DNA of 64,000 nucleotides from NCBI RefSeq assembly GCF_023195835.1, contig NZ_CP096199.1:2728001-2792000 (forward strand), read 5' to 3'. Below the pieces are notes generated by a model. It was not told where the DNA came from. It worked only from the letters and a program-made list of their open reading frames with translations, and made no database searches. Each line of letters opens with the position of its first letter. Within the stretch, counting starts at the first letter, position 1. Shown here piece by piece: positions 17,853-26,879 of this stretch. Made by a program: the position numbers and the translations under genes. Source of the DNA: Vibrio sinaloensis. GTDB taxonomy: Bacteria > Pseudomonadota > Gammaproteobacteria > Enterobacterales > Vibrionaceae.

Positions 17853-18335
17853 ATGTTCAAAAACAAGCACTTTCTAATCGCCTTACTGATCGCTCCGATC
17901 CTTTCTTTGATTGCCTACTTTGGTACCGACCTCGCACTGAGTGAAAAGCCTCACGCTGCCAAGGAAGGGGAAACCTATAAGCTCGCCGCCAAGTCTAATT
18001 GTCGGTATACCAGCGGCTTGTGTGACATGGAAAACGGTGAATTTAAAGTGCAGTTTCGTTCGGACAAGTTGACCGGCCAAGGATTGGACTTATCACTCAA
18101 ATCTGCATTTCCGCTCGAGGGGGTTAAGCTGTCTATCGTTGCTGATCAAGAGAGTCCGGCCCAGCCACTGGATATGCAGGCGACTGATTCCACAGGCAAG
18201 TATTGGCAGATTTCTGTCGCAAAACCCGCCTCCGCAGAGAGCTGGCTCAGAGTGGCTATTCAGTCTGATGGCACCCTGTATTACGGTGAAACACAAACCG
18301 CGTTTGTCAAATACGAGACACTGTTTACTGAATAG
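17853..18335 (+). CDS. Small membrane-anchored protein of unknown function
   Basis: I do not recognise this 160-residue protein. Residues 6-28 form one hydrophobic helix that may anchor it, with the rest predicted to be periplasmic. Two cysteines (C50 and C57, spaced CX6C) could form a disulfide. The remaining chain is rich in beta-strand pattern with no motif I can name. The ATG follows an AAGGATG sequence that can serve as ribosome binding site. The TAG stop shares its final G with the first unit of the 7-bp array, so the array is entirely outside the gene. Probably conserved among vibrios, but that was not tested. Confidence 0.8.
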   Translation: MFKNKHFLIALLIAPILSLIAYFGTDLALSEKPHAAKEGETYKLAAKSNCRYTSGLCDMENGEFKVQFRSDKLTGQGLDLSLKSAFPLEGVKLSIVADQESPAQPLDMQATDSTGKYWQISVAKPASAESWLRVAIQSDGTLYYGETQTAFVKYETLFTE

Positions 18336-18593
18336 AAGCGAGAAGCGAGAAGCGAGAAGCGAGAAGCGAGAAGCGAGAAGCGAGAAGCGAGAAGCGAGAA
18401 GCGAGAAGCGAGAAGCGAGAAGCGAGAAGCGAGAAGCGAGAAGCGAGAAGCGAGAAGCGAGAAGCGAGAAGCGAGAAGCGAGAAGCGAGAAGCGAGAAGC
18501 GAGAAGCGAGAAGCGAGAAGCGAGAAGCGAGAAGCGAGAAGCGAGAAGCGAGAAGCGAGAAGCGAGAAGCGAGAAGCGAGAAGCGAGAAGCGA
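18335..18593. repeat. Heptanucleotide array (GAAGCGA)37
   Basis: There are 37 perfect copies of GAAGCGA over 259 bp with no mismatch, followed by a partial GAA. Because 7 is not a multiple of 3, all three frames on each strand stay open and give SEKREAR-type (plus) or ASRFSLL-type (minus) repeats. These are artefacts. The array begins at the last base of the preceding stop codon. A perfect array of this length should be prone to slippage and differ in length between strains. Confidence 0.98.
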
Positions 18594-18604
18594 GAAAACC
18601 ATGC

Positions 18605-18640
18605 AAGGGTTGATAGACAGTGTCAACCCTTTTCTTTTAA
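18605..18640 (+). terminator. Terminator downstream of the 7-bp array
   Basis: AAGGGTTGA/TCAACCCTT (18605-18613, 18623-18631) is followed by TTCTTTT. It would place the whole array in the 3' UTR of the unknown gene. Confidence 0.85.
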
Positions 18641-18699
18641 ATTCAGACGATTAAGCTTAAATATCAGCAAACTTTGCCTGCAACTTTCGACTCACTCAT

Positions 18700-18790
18700 C
18701 ACAAACTCCTCTCGAAGGACGAAGTCCGCTCTCGATTCTCGGAGCAAAGCGCTCTAGCATCTCGCAGCACGAAGTCCGTTCTCGAAGCTA
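18700..18790. repeat. Degenerate CTCG/GAAGTCC-rich repeat
   Basis: ACGAAGTCCG occurs twice (18719-18728 and 18769-18778) among several CTCG and GAGC fragments, with local inverted pairs such as GGAC/GTCC and GGAGC/GCTC. It resembles the composition of the nearby array on the other strand. It may be an older decayed relative. Confidence 0.45.
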
Positions 18791-18803
18791 GGCGTTGTTT
18801 GCG

Positions 18804-19625
18804 CTATATCCCGTCACCACCGATAAAGCTCTGTGAGCGACCATTAAATTGCTGGTCCATGTCGAGAGAAGGCTTATCCGTCTTTGGTCGGCCCACTATC
18901 TTCGCTGGTACACCCGCGACGGTGGTATGAGCAGGAACAGGCTGAAGCACCACCGAACAAGAGCCGATTTTCGCCCCTTCTCCCACTTCAATATTGCCGA
19001 GGATCTTGGCACCTGCGCCAATCATCACACCTTCTCGGATTTTCGGGTGGCGATCGCCGCACTCTTTGCCGGTGCCGCCGAGGGTAACGTCTTGCAGAAT
19101 CGAAACATCATCTTCGACGACCGCGGTCTCACCAATCACAATGCCCGTTGCATGATCAAGCATAATGCCACGGCCAATGCGCGCCGCGGGATGAATATCG
19201 ACCTGACAAGCGACCGAAATTTGATTTTGCAGGTAAGTTGCTAGAGCAATTCGGCCTTGCTTCCATAACCAGTTGGCCACTCGGTAGCCTTGCAACGCGT
19301 GGTAGCCCTTGAGGTATAACAGCGGCATCGAATACATTGCAACAGCAGGGTCACGATTGACCGTCGCACAAATGTCGCAAGCAGCGGCGGCACTGATACT
19401 TGGGTCTGCATTTAACGCTTCCTCGACCACTTCACGCACCGCCATCGCGGGCATCGAGGCGGTGTTGAGTTTATTCGCGAGGATATAACTCAGCGCCGCA
19501 CTTAAGCTGTCATGCTTAATTATGGTCGCGTGGTAGAAGCTTGCTAACATTGGCTCCTGTTCAGACAGCTCACGAGCTTCTCGAACAATGGTTTGCCATA
19601 CCTTCTGTTTTTCACAATGTTTCAT
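18804..19625 (-). CDS. cysE: Serine O-acetyltransferase
   Basis: CysE acetylates L-serine with acetyl-CoA to O-acetylserine, the acceptor for sulfide in cysteine synthesis. The 273-residue product has the N-terminal helical domain and a C-terminal left-handed beta-helix of hexapeptide repeats, including IHPAARIGRGIMLDHATGIVIG with the catalytic histidine and IGAGAKILGNIEVGEGAKIG. The ATG at 19625 is chosen over an upstream GTG because AGGGA lies six bases before it. It follows gpsA with a short gap in the order secB-gpsA-cysE seen in enterobacteria. Confidence 0.96.
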   Translation of the reverse strand: MKHCEKQKVWQTIVREARELSEQEPMLASFYHATIIKHDSLSAALSYILANKLNTASMPAMAVREVVEEALNADPSISAAAACDICATVNRDPAVAMYSMPLLYLKGYHALQGYRVANWLWKQGRIALATYLQNQISVACQVDIHPAARIGRGIMLDHATGIVIGETAVVEDDVSILQDVTLGGTGKECGDRHPKIREGVMIGAGAKILGNIEVGEGAKIGSCSVVLQPVPAHTTVAGVPAKIVGRPKTDKPSLDMDQQFNGRSQSFIGGDGI

Positions 19626-19672
19626 GGTATTCCCTAGCACCGGTCAGTCCTCGACCGGTGTCATTACATTCT

Positions 19673-20704
19673 TTAGGCTTCGGCTCTCTTATCGCGCGCT
19701 AACAGATCTCGCGCGGCTAAATGGGCATCTTTGTCTTGATACAATACTTGATATATTTGGTCAACAATCGGCATTTCGACCCCCATCCGTTCAGCGAGCA
19801 AATAGACCTCTTTGGTGTTGCGATATCCTTCCACCACTTGGCCAATTTCCTGTTGCGCTGTTTCAACGTCTTTACCCTGACCTAGCGCCAAACCAAAACG
19901 GCGGTTACGCGACTGATTGTCGGTACAGGTCAACACCAAATCGCCAAGACCAGCCATCCCCATAAATGTCTCTGGCTGTGCGCCGAGCGCTGCGCCTAGG
20001 CGAGTCATTTCTGCAAGTCCTCGTGTGATCAGCGCGGTACGCGCGTTGGCACCAAAGCCAATCCCATCAGACATCCCTGCGCCAATCGCAATCACGTTTT
20101 TCACCGCACCACCAAGCTGCATGCCGATAAAGTCGCTGTTAGCGTAGACACGGAAGGTTTTACTGCAGTGAATTTTTTCTTGTAGATCTGCGACAAACTG
20201 GGTGTCCGGTGACGCCACCGAAATGGCCGTTGGCATTCCCATCGCCAGTTCTTTAGCAAAGGTCGGCCCTGATAACACCGCCAGCGAATAGCCTTCACCG
20301 AGAATATCGTGCGCGACTTCTTTAAGTAAACGTCCTGTTTCAGGTTCTAACCCTTTGGTCGCCCAGCAAATTCGTGAATCATCACTAAGGAATGGCTTGA
20401 CGTTACTCAATACAATACCAAACACATGACTCGGCACTACCACCAACAGATCACGGCTGGCCTGAACCGCTTTCTCTAAGTCAGATTCAACAATCAACGA
20501 CTCAGGAAACTCGATGCCCGGCAAGAATTCATGGTTGGCGCGGTCCGCTTCTAGGCGAGCCATATGCTCTGGCTCATGTCCCCAAATTACAACGTTGGCA
20601 CCGTTACGTGCCAGAGAGATAGCTAAGGAGGTGCCGTAAGAGCCCGCACCCAGCACTGTCATGGCAATCTCTTTACCGTAGCCATTATTGGTCTTATCTT
20701 TCAT
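19673..20704 (-). CDS. gpsA: Glycerol-3-phosphate dehydrogenase [NAD(P)+]
   Basis: GpsA reduces dihydroxyacetone phosphate to sn-glycerol-3-phosphate for phospholipid synthesis. The 343-residue protein starts its Rossmann fold with [19 protein letters not shown] (about residues 17-35) and contains [25 protein letters not shown] with the catalytic lysine, and [15 protein letters not shown] precedes the ATG. It lies downstream of secB, though a strong hairpin separates them, so it may have a separate promoter. Confidence 0.97.
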   Translation of the reverse strand: MKDKTNNGYGKEIAMTVLGAGSYGTSLAISLARNGANVVIWGHEPEHMARLEADRANHEFLPGIEFPESLIVESDLEKAVQASRDLLVVVPSHVFGIVLSNVKPFLSDDSRICWATKGLEPETGRLLKEVAHDILGEGYSLAVLSGPTFAKELAMGMPTAISVASPDTQFVADLQEKIHCSKTFRVYANSDFIGMQLGGAVKNVIAIGAGMSDGIGFGANARTALITRGLAEMTRLGAALGAQPETFMGMAGLGDLVLTCTDNQSRNRRFGLALGQGKDVETAQQEIGQVVEGYRNTKEVYLLAERMGVEMPIVDQIYQVLYQDKDAHLAARDLLARDKRAEA

Positions 20705-20803
20705 TGTTCCGCCTGGTTCTGATCAAGACTAGAAGTTTGTCGATAGTCTCTCGCTCTGTGAGCTAAAGAGTAGCAACAAACGCCCAGCGATATAAGTACA
20801 AAT

Positions 20804-20848
20804 AAAAAATGCACAGCGCATCATCGATATGACGCCTGTGCATTTTTT
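20804..20848 (-). terminator. Terminator between secB and gpsA
   Basis: AAAAAATGCACAG and CTGTGCATTTTTT (20804-20816, 20836-20848) pair perfectly over 13 bp, and the interior (GC..TCAT/ATGA..GC) pairs further. On the minus strand it ends in a T-rich tract. It is nearly symmetrical and could act both ways. Confidence 0.88.
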
Positions 20849-20886
20849 CGCAACTCTCTCAACCAACGCCGAGAGTGATGCCGTCA

Positions 20887-21354
20887 TTACGCTTCTGACT
20901 GACCTTCTTGCTGAGCTTGCTGCTGCAGGTAGTTCATAAACAGAGCGTCAAAGTTCACTGGCGCTAGGTTAAGCTGTGGGAAGGTGCCTTTCACGACTAG
21001 GCTTGAAATAGTTTCACGCGCGTATGGGAATAGGATATTCGGGCAGAAAGCGCCTAGACAATGGGCAAGTTGACCTGCTTCCATTTTCTCTGCAGTGAAG
21101 ATACCACCTTGTTGTACTTCACATAGGAAAGCGGTCTCTTCTGCGTTCTTCACTGTCACTGTCAGGCGCAGAACAACTTCGTATACGCCTTCGCCTAGTT
21201 CACGGCTTTGCGTGTCTAGATCCAGCTTAACATCAGGGTTCCACTCTTTTTGGAACATGTCTGGTGAGTTCGGCGCTTCGAAAGAGACGTCTTTAAGGAA
21301 GATACGTTGAATTGCGAAGTTTTGCGCTTCTTGTTGTGGTGCTGCTTCAGCCAT
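20887..21354 (-). CDS. secB: Protein-export chaperone SecB
   Basis: SecB is a tetrameric cytoplasmic chaperone that keeps precursors unfolded and hands them to SecA. The 155-residue acidic protein shows the family core [19 protein letters not shown] and the segment [23 protein letters not shown], which carries the conserved proline-tyrosine region. It is encoded after a rhodanese gene and before gpsA. The length is the usual 155 residues. Confidence 0.97.
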   Translation of the reverse strand: MAEAAPQQEAQNFAIQRIFLKDVSFEAPNSPDMFQKEWNPDVKLDLDTQSRELGEGVYEVVLRLTVTVKNAEETAFLCEVQQGGIFTAEKMEAGQLAHCLGAFCPNILFPYARETISSLVVKGTFPQLNLAPVNFDALFMNYLQQQAQQEGQSEA

Positions 21355-21514
21355 TTTTAAAATCCTTTAATCCTGCGATAAATAGTCTGCATCGAGACTA
21401 ACCGAGAGCGGTGACTATGACTAGGTTTCCAATGAAATTCGTGGAACTCTTCACATCTCTCTAAAACAAACGCTGACTTTTCAATCAGCGCTTAAGGTAT
21501 CGGGTGTGGTTGGG

Positions 21515-21949
21515 TTACTTCTTCCCTTTCACAAGTGGCATGTTCGCTTCACTCCAAGCGATCAAACCGTTCTTCAGCAAGTTGACGTTCTCAAAGCCAG
21601 CTTTTGCCAGTAAGTTGGCACTCTCTTGCGCGGTTTGGCCCGACTTACATACCACAATGATTGGGTCAGATTTATGGTTTTCAAGGCCGCCAAAGTTACC
21701 CGCTTTGATGTCAGACGGTAAAATGTGAACTGCATCAGTAATATGACCCTTGCGGTACTCATCTTTACTACGGATATCCACAACTACACCGTTTTCACGG
21801 TTCATCAGTTGCGTGGTTTGCGCCGCCGTGATCTCTTTGTATGCCGCGGTCGTTGACTTAACAATATTCATAATAAGGGCAACCAATAGACCAACCCAAA
21901 CCAGAGAGAGAATCATGTTCTCTTGAAAAAATGCGATGTACTCTTGCAT
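21515..21949 (-). CDS. Membrane-anchored rhodanese-like protein (YibN type)
   Basis: The 144-residue product has an N-terminal membrane helix (about 11-29) followed by a rhodanese domain (about 35-135). The active cysteine sits in VCKSGQTAQ (about residue 93). Rhodanese domains move sulfane sulfur or bind phosphate; the substrate here is unknown. It is the homologue of E. coli YibN, which also precedes secB. A transcript with secB is plausible. Confidence 0.9.
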   Translation of the reverse strand: MQEYIAFFQENMILSLVWVGLLVALIMNIVKSTTAAYKEITAAQTTQLMNRENGVVVDIRSKDEYRKGHITDAVHILPSDIKAGNFGGLENHKSDPIIVVCKSGQTAQESANLLAKAGFENVNLLKNGLIAWSEANMPLVKGKK

Positions 21950-22087
21950 GTCCTGTGCTCTTCGATAATAGCGCTGCCTCCAAGCGGATCAGCAGCACTA
22001 GGCTAAAATTCAGATTGGGAGTATAACTAGGATAGAGGGCCTACGCGAGTCAAATGCGCTCAGAATAAGAATCTGTTGCACATTTCT

Positions 22088-23059
22088 CTAGGCGCGCGGA
22101 AAAGGAAACGCGGTCACTTGATCAATGTGATCGCAGCCGATCGCTAACATTATCAAGCGATCAATGCCTAGCGCGACACCCGCACACTCTGGCAATCCCG
22201 ATTTCAAGGCTTCGATGAGATGATAATCAATCGGTTGTGCGCTCAGCCCCATCTCGGTGCGCTTGGCGTTATCTTGCTCAAACCGCGCCAACTGCTCCTG
22301 CCAATGGTCCAACTCATGAAAACCGTTCGCCAGTTCAATACCTTTGAAATAGACTTCAAAACGGTCTGCTACTCTGGGATCGTTAGGGTTGATTTTGGCT
22401 AACGCGGCTTGTGAGGCGGGAAAGTCATAGACGAACGCAGGCACAGTCTGACCAATCTTGTCCTCCACGCCGATACTAAACAGCAGTTGCAACAAGGTAT
22501 CTCTGTCTTGCTCTGGCTCAGCGATATCACTCAAACCCAGCGTTGCCGCTGCCTGTTTTAGCTCCGACATAGACCCTTGCAGTGGACACACGCCCAATAC
22601 ACGGATAAACGCTTGCTGATAGGTCATCCGCTCGGCAGCGCCACATTGCAGAACTCGTTGCAATAACGCATCCATTTCATCCATCAATTGATGATGGTCA
22701 AAACCGACCCGATACCATTCGAGCATAGTAAACTCGGGGTTGTGATAGCGGCCGCTCTCTTCGTTACGAAAGGCTTTATTGATTTGATAAATACAACCAC
22801 TACCCGCTGCCAATAACCGCTTCATATGGAACTCGGGGCTAGTCATAAAGTAAAGCTTGCGCCCATCCGCATAACCGGGGCCGACAAATTCAGTCTGAAA
22901 AGTATGGAGATGAATGTCGGTCACGGTGGCGTGACTCATCGCCGGTGTGTCCACTTCGAGCACGTCCCGCTCTGCAAAGAACTGGCGAATTTGGCGGATA
23001 ATGCTTGCACGCTGACGAAGCTGCTCAATAGGGGCGGTGGGTTGCCAATCAGTAGTCAT
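22088..23059 (-). CDS. epmA: EF-P--(R)-beta-lysine ligase
   Basis: EpmA (PoxA/GenX/YjeA) attaches beta-lysine to a conserved lysine of elongation factor P, which relieves ribosome stalling at polyproline. The 323-residue protein resembles the catalytic core of lysyl-tRNA synthetase without the anticodon domain: motif 2 [20 protein letters not shown] and motif 3 [12 protein letters not shown] are intact. The ATG at 23059 (MTTDWQP) aligns with the E. coli start; a TTG at 23080 would add seven residues. It is divergent from frdA, as in E. coli. Confidence 0.94.
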   Translation of the reverse strand: MTTDWQPTAPIEQLRQRASIIRQIRQFFAERDVLEVDTPAMSHATVTDIHLHTFQTEFVGPGYADGRKLYFMTSPEFHMKRLLAAGSGCIYQINKAFRNEESGRYHNPEFTMLEWYRVGFDHHQLMDEMDALLQRVLQCGAAERMTYQQAFIRVLGVCPLQGSMSELKQAAATLGLSDIAEPEQDRDTLLQLLFSIGVEDKIGQTVPAFVYDFPASQAALAKINPNDPRVADRFEVYFKGIELANGFHELDHWQEQLARFEQDNAKRTEMGLSAQPIDYHLIEALKSGLPECAGVALGIDRLIMLAIGCDHIDQVTAFPFPRA

Positions 23060-23269
23060 ACTTTCAATCTCATCATTCAATCAGGCTGGGAACATAGCAA
23101 CTTTGTCGAGTTTTTCCTAGCTCAATTCGTCACGCTGAAAGAAGCCAGATTTTTCCGTACTACAGGGAAATTTACATAGTTGAAAACCGATTCTATTCAT
23201 CAATGAGATAGCCGGTAACAAGCCAGTAACACCCACGCAGATTATCATTTAGCTCATAGTATTTTCCTG

Positions 23270-23305
23270 CGTGATTACAGTCACATAACCTATATTTTTT
23301 ATGCT
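23270..23305 (+). promoter_or_regulatory. CRP-like site and candidate frd promoter
   Basis: CGTGATTACAGTCACA at 23270-23285 matches TGTGA-N6-TCACA at 9 of 10 positions. A -10-like TATGCT at 23300-23305 follows at class II distance. FNR-like sequence upstream (ATTCTATTCATCAA, 7 of 10) is weak. No convincing gene lies in 23060-23485; the open frame at 23301-23483 ends in the frdA ribosome binding site and has no family. Confidence 0.5.
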
Positions 23306-23485
23306 CTTGCATGCATTACCGGTGCAAAAACCCAATTACATCAATTTTTCTGCTAATGAGCTCTTCTACACTAACCCTACCACTTTTGGGGGTTTCAACA
23401 TGCTGCGCACTGAGTCGTCAGCAAAATGTCGGCCCCCTGACTATAACAAGCGGAATACACCGCAATTTCACACTGGAGGATAACT

Positions 23486-25291
23486 GTGCAAACTATCACC
23501 ACAGATATCGCAGTCATCGGCGCAGGCGGCGCCGGTCTTCGTACTGCTATTGCAGCAGCTGAAGCAAACCCTGACTTAGAAATCGCTCTGATTTCTAAAG
23601 TGTATCCAATGCGCTCCCACACCGTGGCTGCCGAGGGTGGCTCAGCAGCAGTTATCAAGGATGAAGATAGCTTAGACAACCACTTTAACGACACTGTTGG
23701 CGGTGGTGACTGGCTATGCGAACAGGATGTTGTTGAATATTTTGTAGAAAATGCGACTCGCGAAATGATCCAAATGGAGCAGTGGGGCTGCCCATGGAGT
23801 CGTAAAGAGAACGGCGAAGTCAACGTCCGTCGCTTTGGAGGCATGAAAGTCGAGCGTACTTGGTTTGCGGCTGACAAAACCGGCTTCCATATGCTTCATA
23901 CCCTGTTCCAGACCTCAATGAAATACCAAAACATCAAGCGCTTTGATGAGTACTTTGTGGTCGACCTCATCGTTGATGACGGCGAAGTACAAGGCTTGAT
24001 CGCGATTCACATGTCCGAAGGTGAGCTAGTCACTATCAAGGCGAAATCTGTGGTTCTCGCCACGGGTGGTGCCGGTCGTGTTTACCACTGTAATACCAAT
24101 GGCGGCATCGTCACCGGTGATGGTATGGCGATGGCGTATCGTCACGGCGTGCCACTACGCGATATGGAGTTTGTTCAATACCACCCAACCGGCCTTCCAG
24201 GCACAGGCATCCTGATGACCGAAGGTTGTCGCGGCGAAGGCGGTATCATCGTCAACAAGAACGGCTATCGCTATCTGCAAGACTACGGTATGGGCCCAGA
24301 AACGCCGGTAGGCCAACCAAAGAACAAATACATGGAGCTCGGCCCACGCGACAAAGTATCGCAAGCTTTCTGGCACGAGCAACAAAAAGGCAACACCATC
24401 AAGCACCCTCTCGGTGATGTGGTGCACCTAGACCTACGCCACCTTGGCGAAGAGTACCTACAAGAGCGTCTACCGTTCATCTGTGAGCTTGCCAAAGCCT
24501 ACGTGAACGTTGACCCAGCCAAAGAGCCGATCCCAATTCGTCCTACCGTTCACTACACCATGGGCGGGATTGAGACCAACGGCGAGTGTGAAACACGCAT
24601 TAAAGGTTTATTCGCTGTGGGCGAATGTGCCTCGGTCGGCCTGCACGGTGCCAACCGCCTGGGTTCAAACTCACTGGCTGAGTTTGTGGTATTTGGACGA
24701 GTCGCGGGTGAACAAGCGGTCCAACGCGCCGCCGAGTTTAAAGGCTGGAACGACGCTGCCATCGATGCGCAAGTCCAAGCGGTTGAAGCGCGCATCAAAG
24801 CACTGATGAATCAAGAAGGCGACGAGAACTGGGCCGACATCCGAACTGAAATGGGTCACACCATGGAAGCGGGCTGTGGTATCTACCGCCAAGAAGATCT
24901 GATGCAAGCGACCATTGATAAGATCACCGAACTGAAAGAGCGCTACAAGCGCATCAGCATCAAAGATAAAGGCAAGGTCTTCAATACTGACCTTCTGTAC
25001 GCTATCGAAGTCGGTTACGGTCTAGAAGTAGCGGAGGCGATGGTTCATTCAGCTATCTTGCGCAAAGAGTCTCGTGGTGCCCACCAGCGCCTTGATGACG
25101 GCTGCACTGAGCGCGATGACGAAAACTTCCTTAAACACTCGCTCGCATTCTACCAGCCTGACGCTGCACCGAGCATCGACTACAGCAAGGTCACCATCAC
25201 TAAGTCGCAACCGAAAGCGCGTCTCTATGGTGAAGCCGCTGAAAAAGCCGCAGCAGAAGAAGCTGCGAAGAACGCAGAGGAGCAAGCATAA
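23486..25291 (+). CDS. frdA: Fumarate reductase flavoprotein subunit
   Basis: FrdA reduces fumarate to succinate at the cytoplasmic face of the inner membrane, the last step of anaerobic fumarate respiration. The 601-residue protein has the FAD fingerprint GAGGAG (12-17), the histidine that covalently holds FAD in [10 protein letters not shown] (H45), and the active-site segment [10 protein letters not shown] near 355-364. The start is GTG at 23486, with GGAGGAT just before it. frdB starts on the last base of its stop codon. Fumarate can come from aspA and DcuA at the left end of the window. Confidence 0.98.
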   Translation: MQTITTDIAVIGAGGAGLRTAIAAAEANPDLEIALISKVYPMRSHTVAAEGGSAAVIKDEDSLDNHFNDTVGGGDWLCEQDVVEYFVENATREMIQMEQWGCPWSRKENGEVNVRRFGGMKVERTWFAADKTGFHMLHTLFQTSMKYQNIKRFDEYFVVDLIVDDGEVQGLIAIHMSEGELVTIKAKSVVLATGGAGRVYHCNTNGGIVTGDGMAMAYRHGVPLRDMEFVQYHPTGLPGTGILMTEGCRGEGGIIVNKNGYRYLQDYGMGPETPVGQPKNKYMELGPRDKVSQAFWHEQQKGNTIKHPLGDVVHLDLRHLGEEYLQERLPFICELAKAYVNVDPAKEPIPIRPTVHYTMGGIETNGECETRIKGLFAVGECASVGLHGANRLGSNSLAEFVVFGRVAGEQAVQRAAEFKGWNDAAIDAQVQAVEARIKALMNQEGDENWADIRTEMGHTMEAGCGIYRQEDLMQATIDKITELKERYKRISIKDKGKVFNTDLLYAIEVGYGLEVAEAMVHSAILRKESRGAHQRLDDGCTERDDENFLKHSLAFYQPDAAPSIDYSKVTITKSQPKARLYGEAAEKAAAEEAAKNAEEQA

Positions 25292-26049
25292 TGTCAGCCA
25301 ACCGCATTCAAAAAGTCGACATTCTGCGTTACGACCCAGAGCATGACGCAGAGCCGCATTTACAAGCTTTCGAAGTGCCATTTGATGAAACCATGTCGAT
25401 CCTCGACGCGATTGGTTACATCAAAGACAACTTAGACAAAGACCTCTCTTACCGTTGGTCTTGTCGTATGGCGATTTGTGGTTCTTGTGGGGTGATGGTC
25501 AACGGGGTGCCGAAATTGGCATGTAAGAGCTTTCTGCGTGACTACCCAAGCGGCGTAAAAATTGAGCCTTTGGCCAACTTCCCAATCGAGAAAGACTTGA
25601 TTGTCGACATGACGCCGTTTATCGAACGTCTTGAAGCGATCAAACCTTACATTATTGGCAATGATCGTAAGCCAGAAGATGGCACCAACTTACAAACACC
25701 AGAGCAGATGGCCAAGTACAAGCAGTTTGCTGGCTGTATCAACTGTGGTCTATGTTACGCGGCATGCCCACAATTTGGCCTCAACCCTGAGTTTATAGGA
25801 CCCGCCGCTCTGACCCTAGCGCATCGCTATAACCTCGATAGCCGTGACAATGGTAAAGCCGAGCGTATGCAACTCATCAACGGTGAAAATGGTGCTTGGG
25901 GCTGTACGTTTGTCGGCTACTGTTCTGATGTGTGTCCTAAGAACGTGGATCCAGCAGCAGCGGTCAACCAAGGCAAAGTCGAGTCTTCGATGGATTTTGT
26001 CATCGCGATGCTAAAGCCTGATGGCAAACCAGTCAAAGAGGAGGCATAA
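25291..26049 (+). CDS. frdB: Fumarate reductase iron-sulfur subunit
   Basis: FrdB passes electrons from menaquinol at FrdCD to the FAD of FrdA. The 252-residue product has the plant-ferredoxin type [2Fe-2S] motif [10 protein letters not shown] with its distal cysteine at KLAC, and two C-terminal clusters bound by [12 protein letters not shown] and [11 protein letters not shown]. The gene overlaps frdA by one base (TAATG), so translation is coupled. Confidence 0.98.
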   Translation: MSANRIQKVDILRYDPEHDAEPHLQAFEVPFDETMSILDAIGYIKDNLDKDLSYRWSCRMAICGSCGVMVNGVPKLACKSFLRDYPSGVKIEPLANFPIEKDLIVDMTPFIERLEAIKPYIIGNDRKPEDGTNLQTPEQMAKYKQFAGCINCGLCYAACPQFGLNPEFIGPAALTLAHRYNLDSRDNGKAERMQLINGENGAWGCTFVGYCSDVCPKNVDPAAAVNQGKVESSMDFVIAMLKPDGKPVKEEA

Positions 26050-26051
26050 GG

Positions 26052-26435
26052 ATGAGCAACCGCAAACCTTACGTTCGTGAAATGAAACGCACCTGGTGGA
26101 AAGACCATCCTTTTTACCGCTTCTACATGCTTCGTGAAGCAACCGTGCTGCCATTGGTGCTGTTTACTTTATTCCTAACCTTTGGATTAGGTGCTTTGGT
26201 AAAAGGGCCGCAAGCGTGGCAAACCTGGTTAGACTTTATGGCTAACCCAGTGGTGGTCGCAATCAACATTGTGGCACTACTCGGCAGCCTGCTGCATGCA
26301 CAAACGTTTTTCAGCATGATGCCGCAAGTGATGCCGATTCGCCTCAAGGGTAAACCCGTCGATAAGAAGATCATTGTGCTGACTCAGTGGGCGGCCGTGG
26401 CATTTATCTCACTCATTGTACTTATCGTGGTGTAA
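26052..26435 (+). CDS. frdC: Fumarate reductase membrane anchor subunit C
   Basis: FrdC is one of the two membrane anchors that bind the quinone. The 127-residue protein begins with the family segment RKPYVREMKRTWWKDHPFYRFYMLREATV and has three membrane helices. The start is three bases beyond the frdB stop, with GAGGCATAAGG acting as ribosome binding site. Confidence 0.96.
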   Translation: MSNRKPYVREMKRTWWKDHPFYRFYMLREATVLPLVLFTLFLTFGLGALVKGPQAWQTWLDFMANPVVVAINIVALLGSLLHAQTFFSMMPQVMPIRLKGKPVDKKIIVLTQWAAVAFISLIVLIVV

Positions 26436-26447
26436 GGAGCAGTAACG

Positions 26448-26825
26448 ATGAAACCCAACTACTCTGTAAACAGAACACCGAAACGTTCCGACGAGCCTAT
26501 TTGGTGGGGTCTATTTGGCGCGGGAGGCACATGGTTTGCCATGATCACACCGGTGACCATTTTGGTTCTGGGCGTGCTTGCACCACTTGGCATTATTGAC
26601 CCACAGTCACTCAGCTATGAGCGCGTGGCGGATTTTGCCACCAGCATCATAGGGGCACTGTTCATTATCGGTACTTTGGCGCTCCCAATGTGGCATGCGA
26701 TGCACCGTATTCATCATGGTATGCACGACTTGAAATTCCACACTGGTGTGGTTGGCAAGATCGCGTGTTATGCCTTTGCTGGATTGATTTCCGCACTAGC
26801 GGTAATTTTTGTTTTGATGGTTTAG
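26448..26825 (+). CDS. frdD: Fumarate reductase membrane anchor subunit D
   Basis: FrdD completes the quinone-binding anchor. The 125-residue protein has three helices, with the conserved [15 protein letters not shown] near the start and [13 protein letters not shown] near 82-94. It begins 12 bp after frdC, behind a TAAGGAG ribosome binding site. A strong terminator closes the operon. Confidence 0.96.
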   Translation: MKPNYSVNRTPKRSDEPIWWGLFGAGGTWFAMITPVTILVLGVLAPLGIIDPQSLSYERVADFATSIIGALFIIGTLALPMWHAMHRIHHGMHDLKFHTGVVGKIACYAFAGLISALAVIFVLMV

Positions 26826-26838
26826 CCATCTCAATATG

Positions 26839-26866
26839 AAAAAAGCTGGCGAATGCCAGCTTTTTT
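26839..26866. terminator. Bidirectional terminator, frdD and SPFH gene
   Basis: AAAAAAGCTGGC/GCCAGCTTTTTT with loop GAAT lies between converging genes and has a T run on both strands. Confidence 0.93.
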
Positions 26867-26879
26867 ATTGGTCAAGACG

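Noticed and set aside
18335..18593. CRISPR array
   Set aside because: Units are 7 bp with no spacers and no cas genes nearby; it is a simple tandem repeat.
18139..18654. Open frames through the 7-bp array on both strands (SEKREAR and ASRFSLL repeats)
   Set aside because: A 7-bp repeat without stops stays open in all frames; there is no ribosome binding site or conserved flank, and the plus-strand frame overlaps the real gene out of frame.
23301..23483. 60-codon open frame before frdA
   Set aside because: It ends inside the frdA ribosome binding site, has no ribosome binding site of its own and resembles no family; a leader role cannot be shown.
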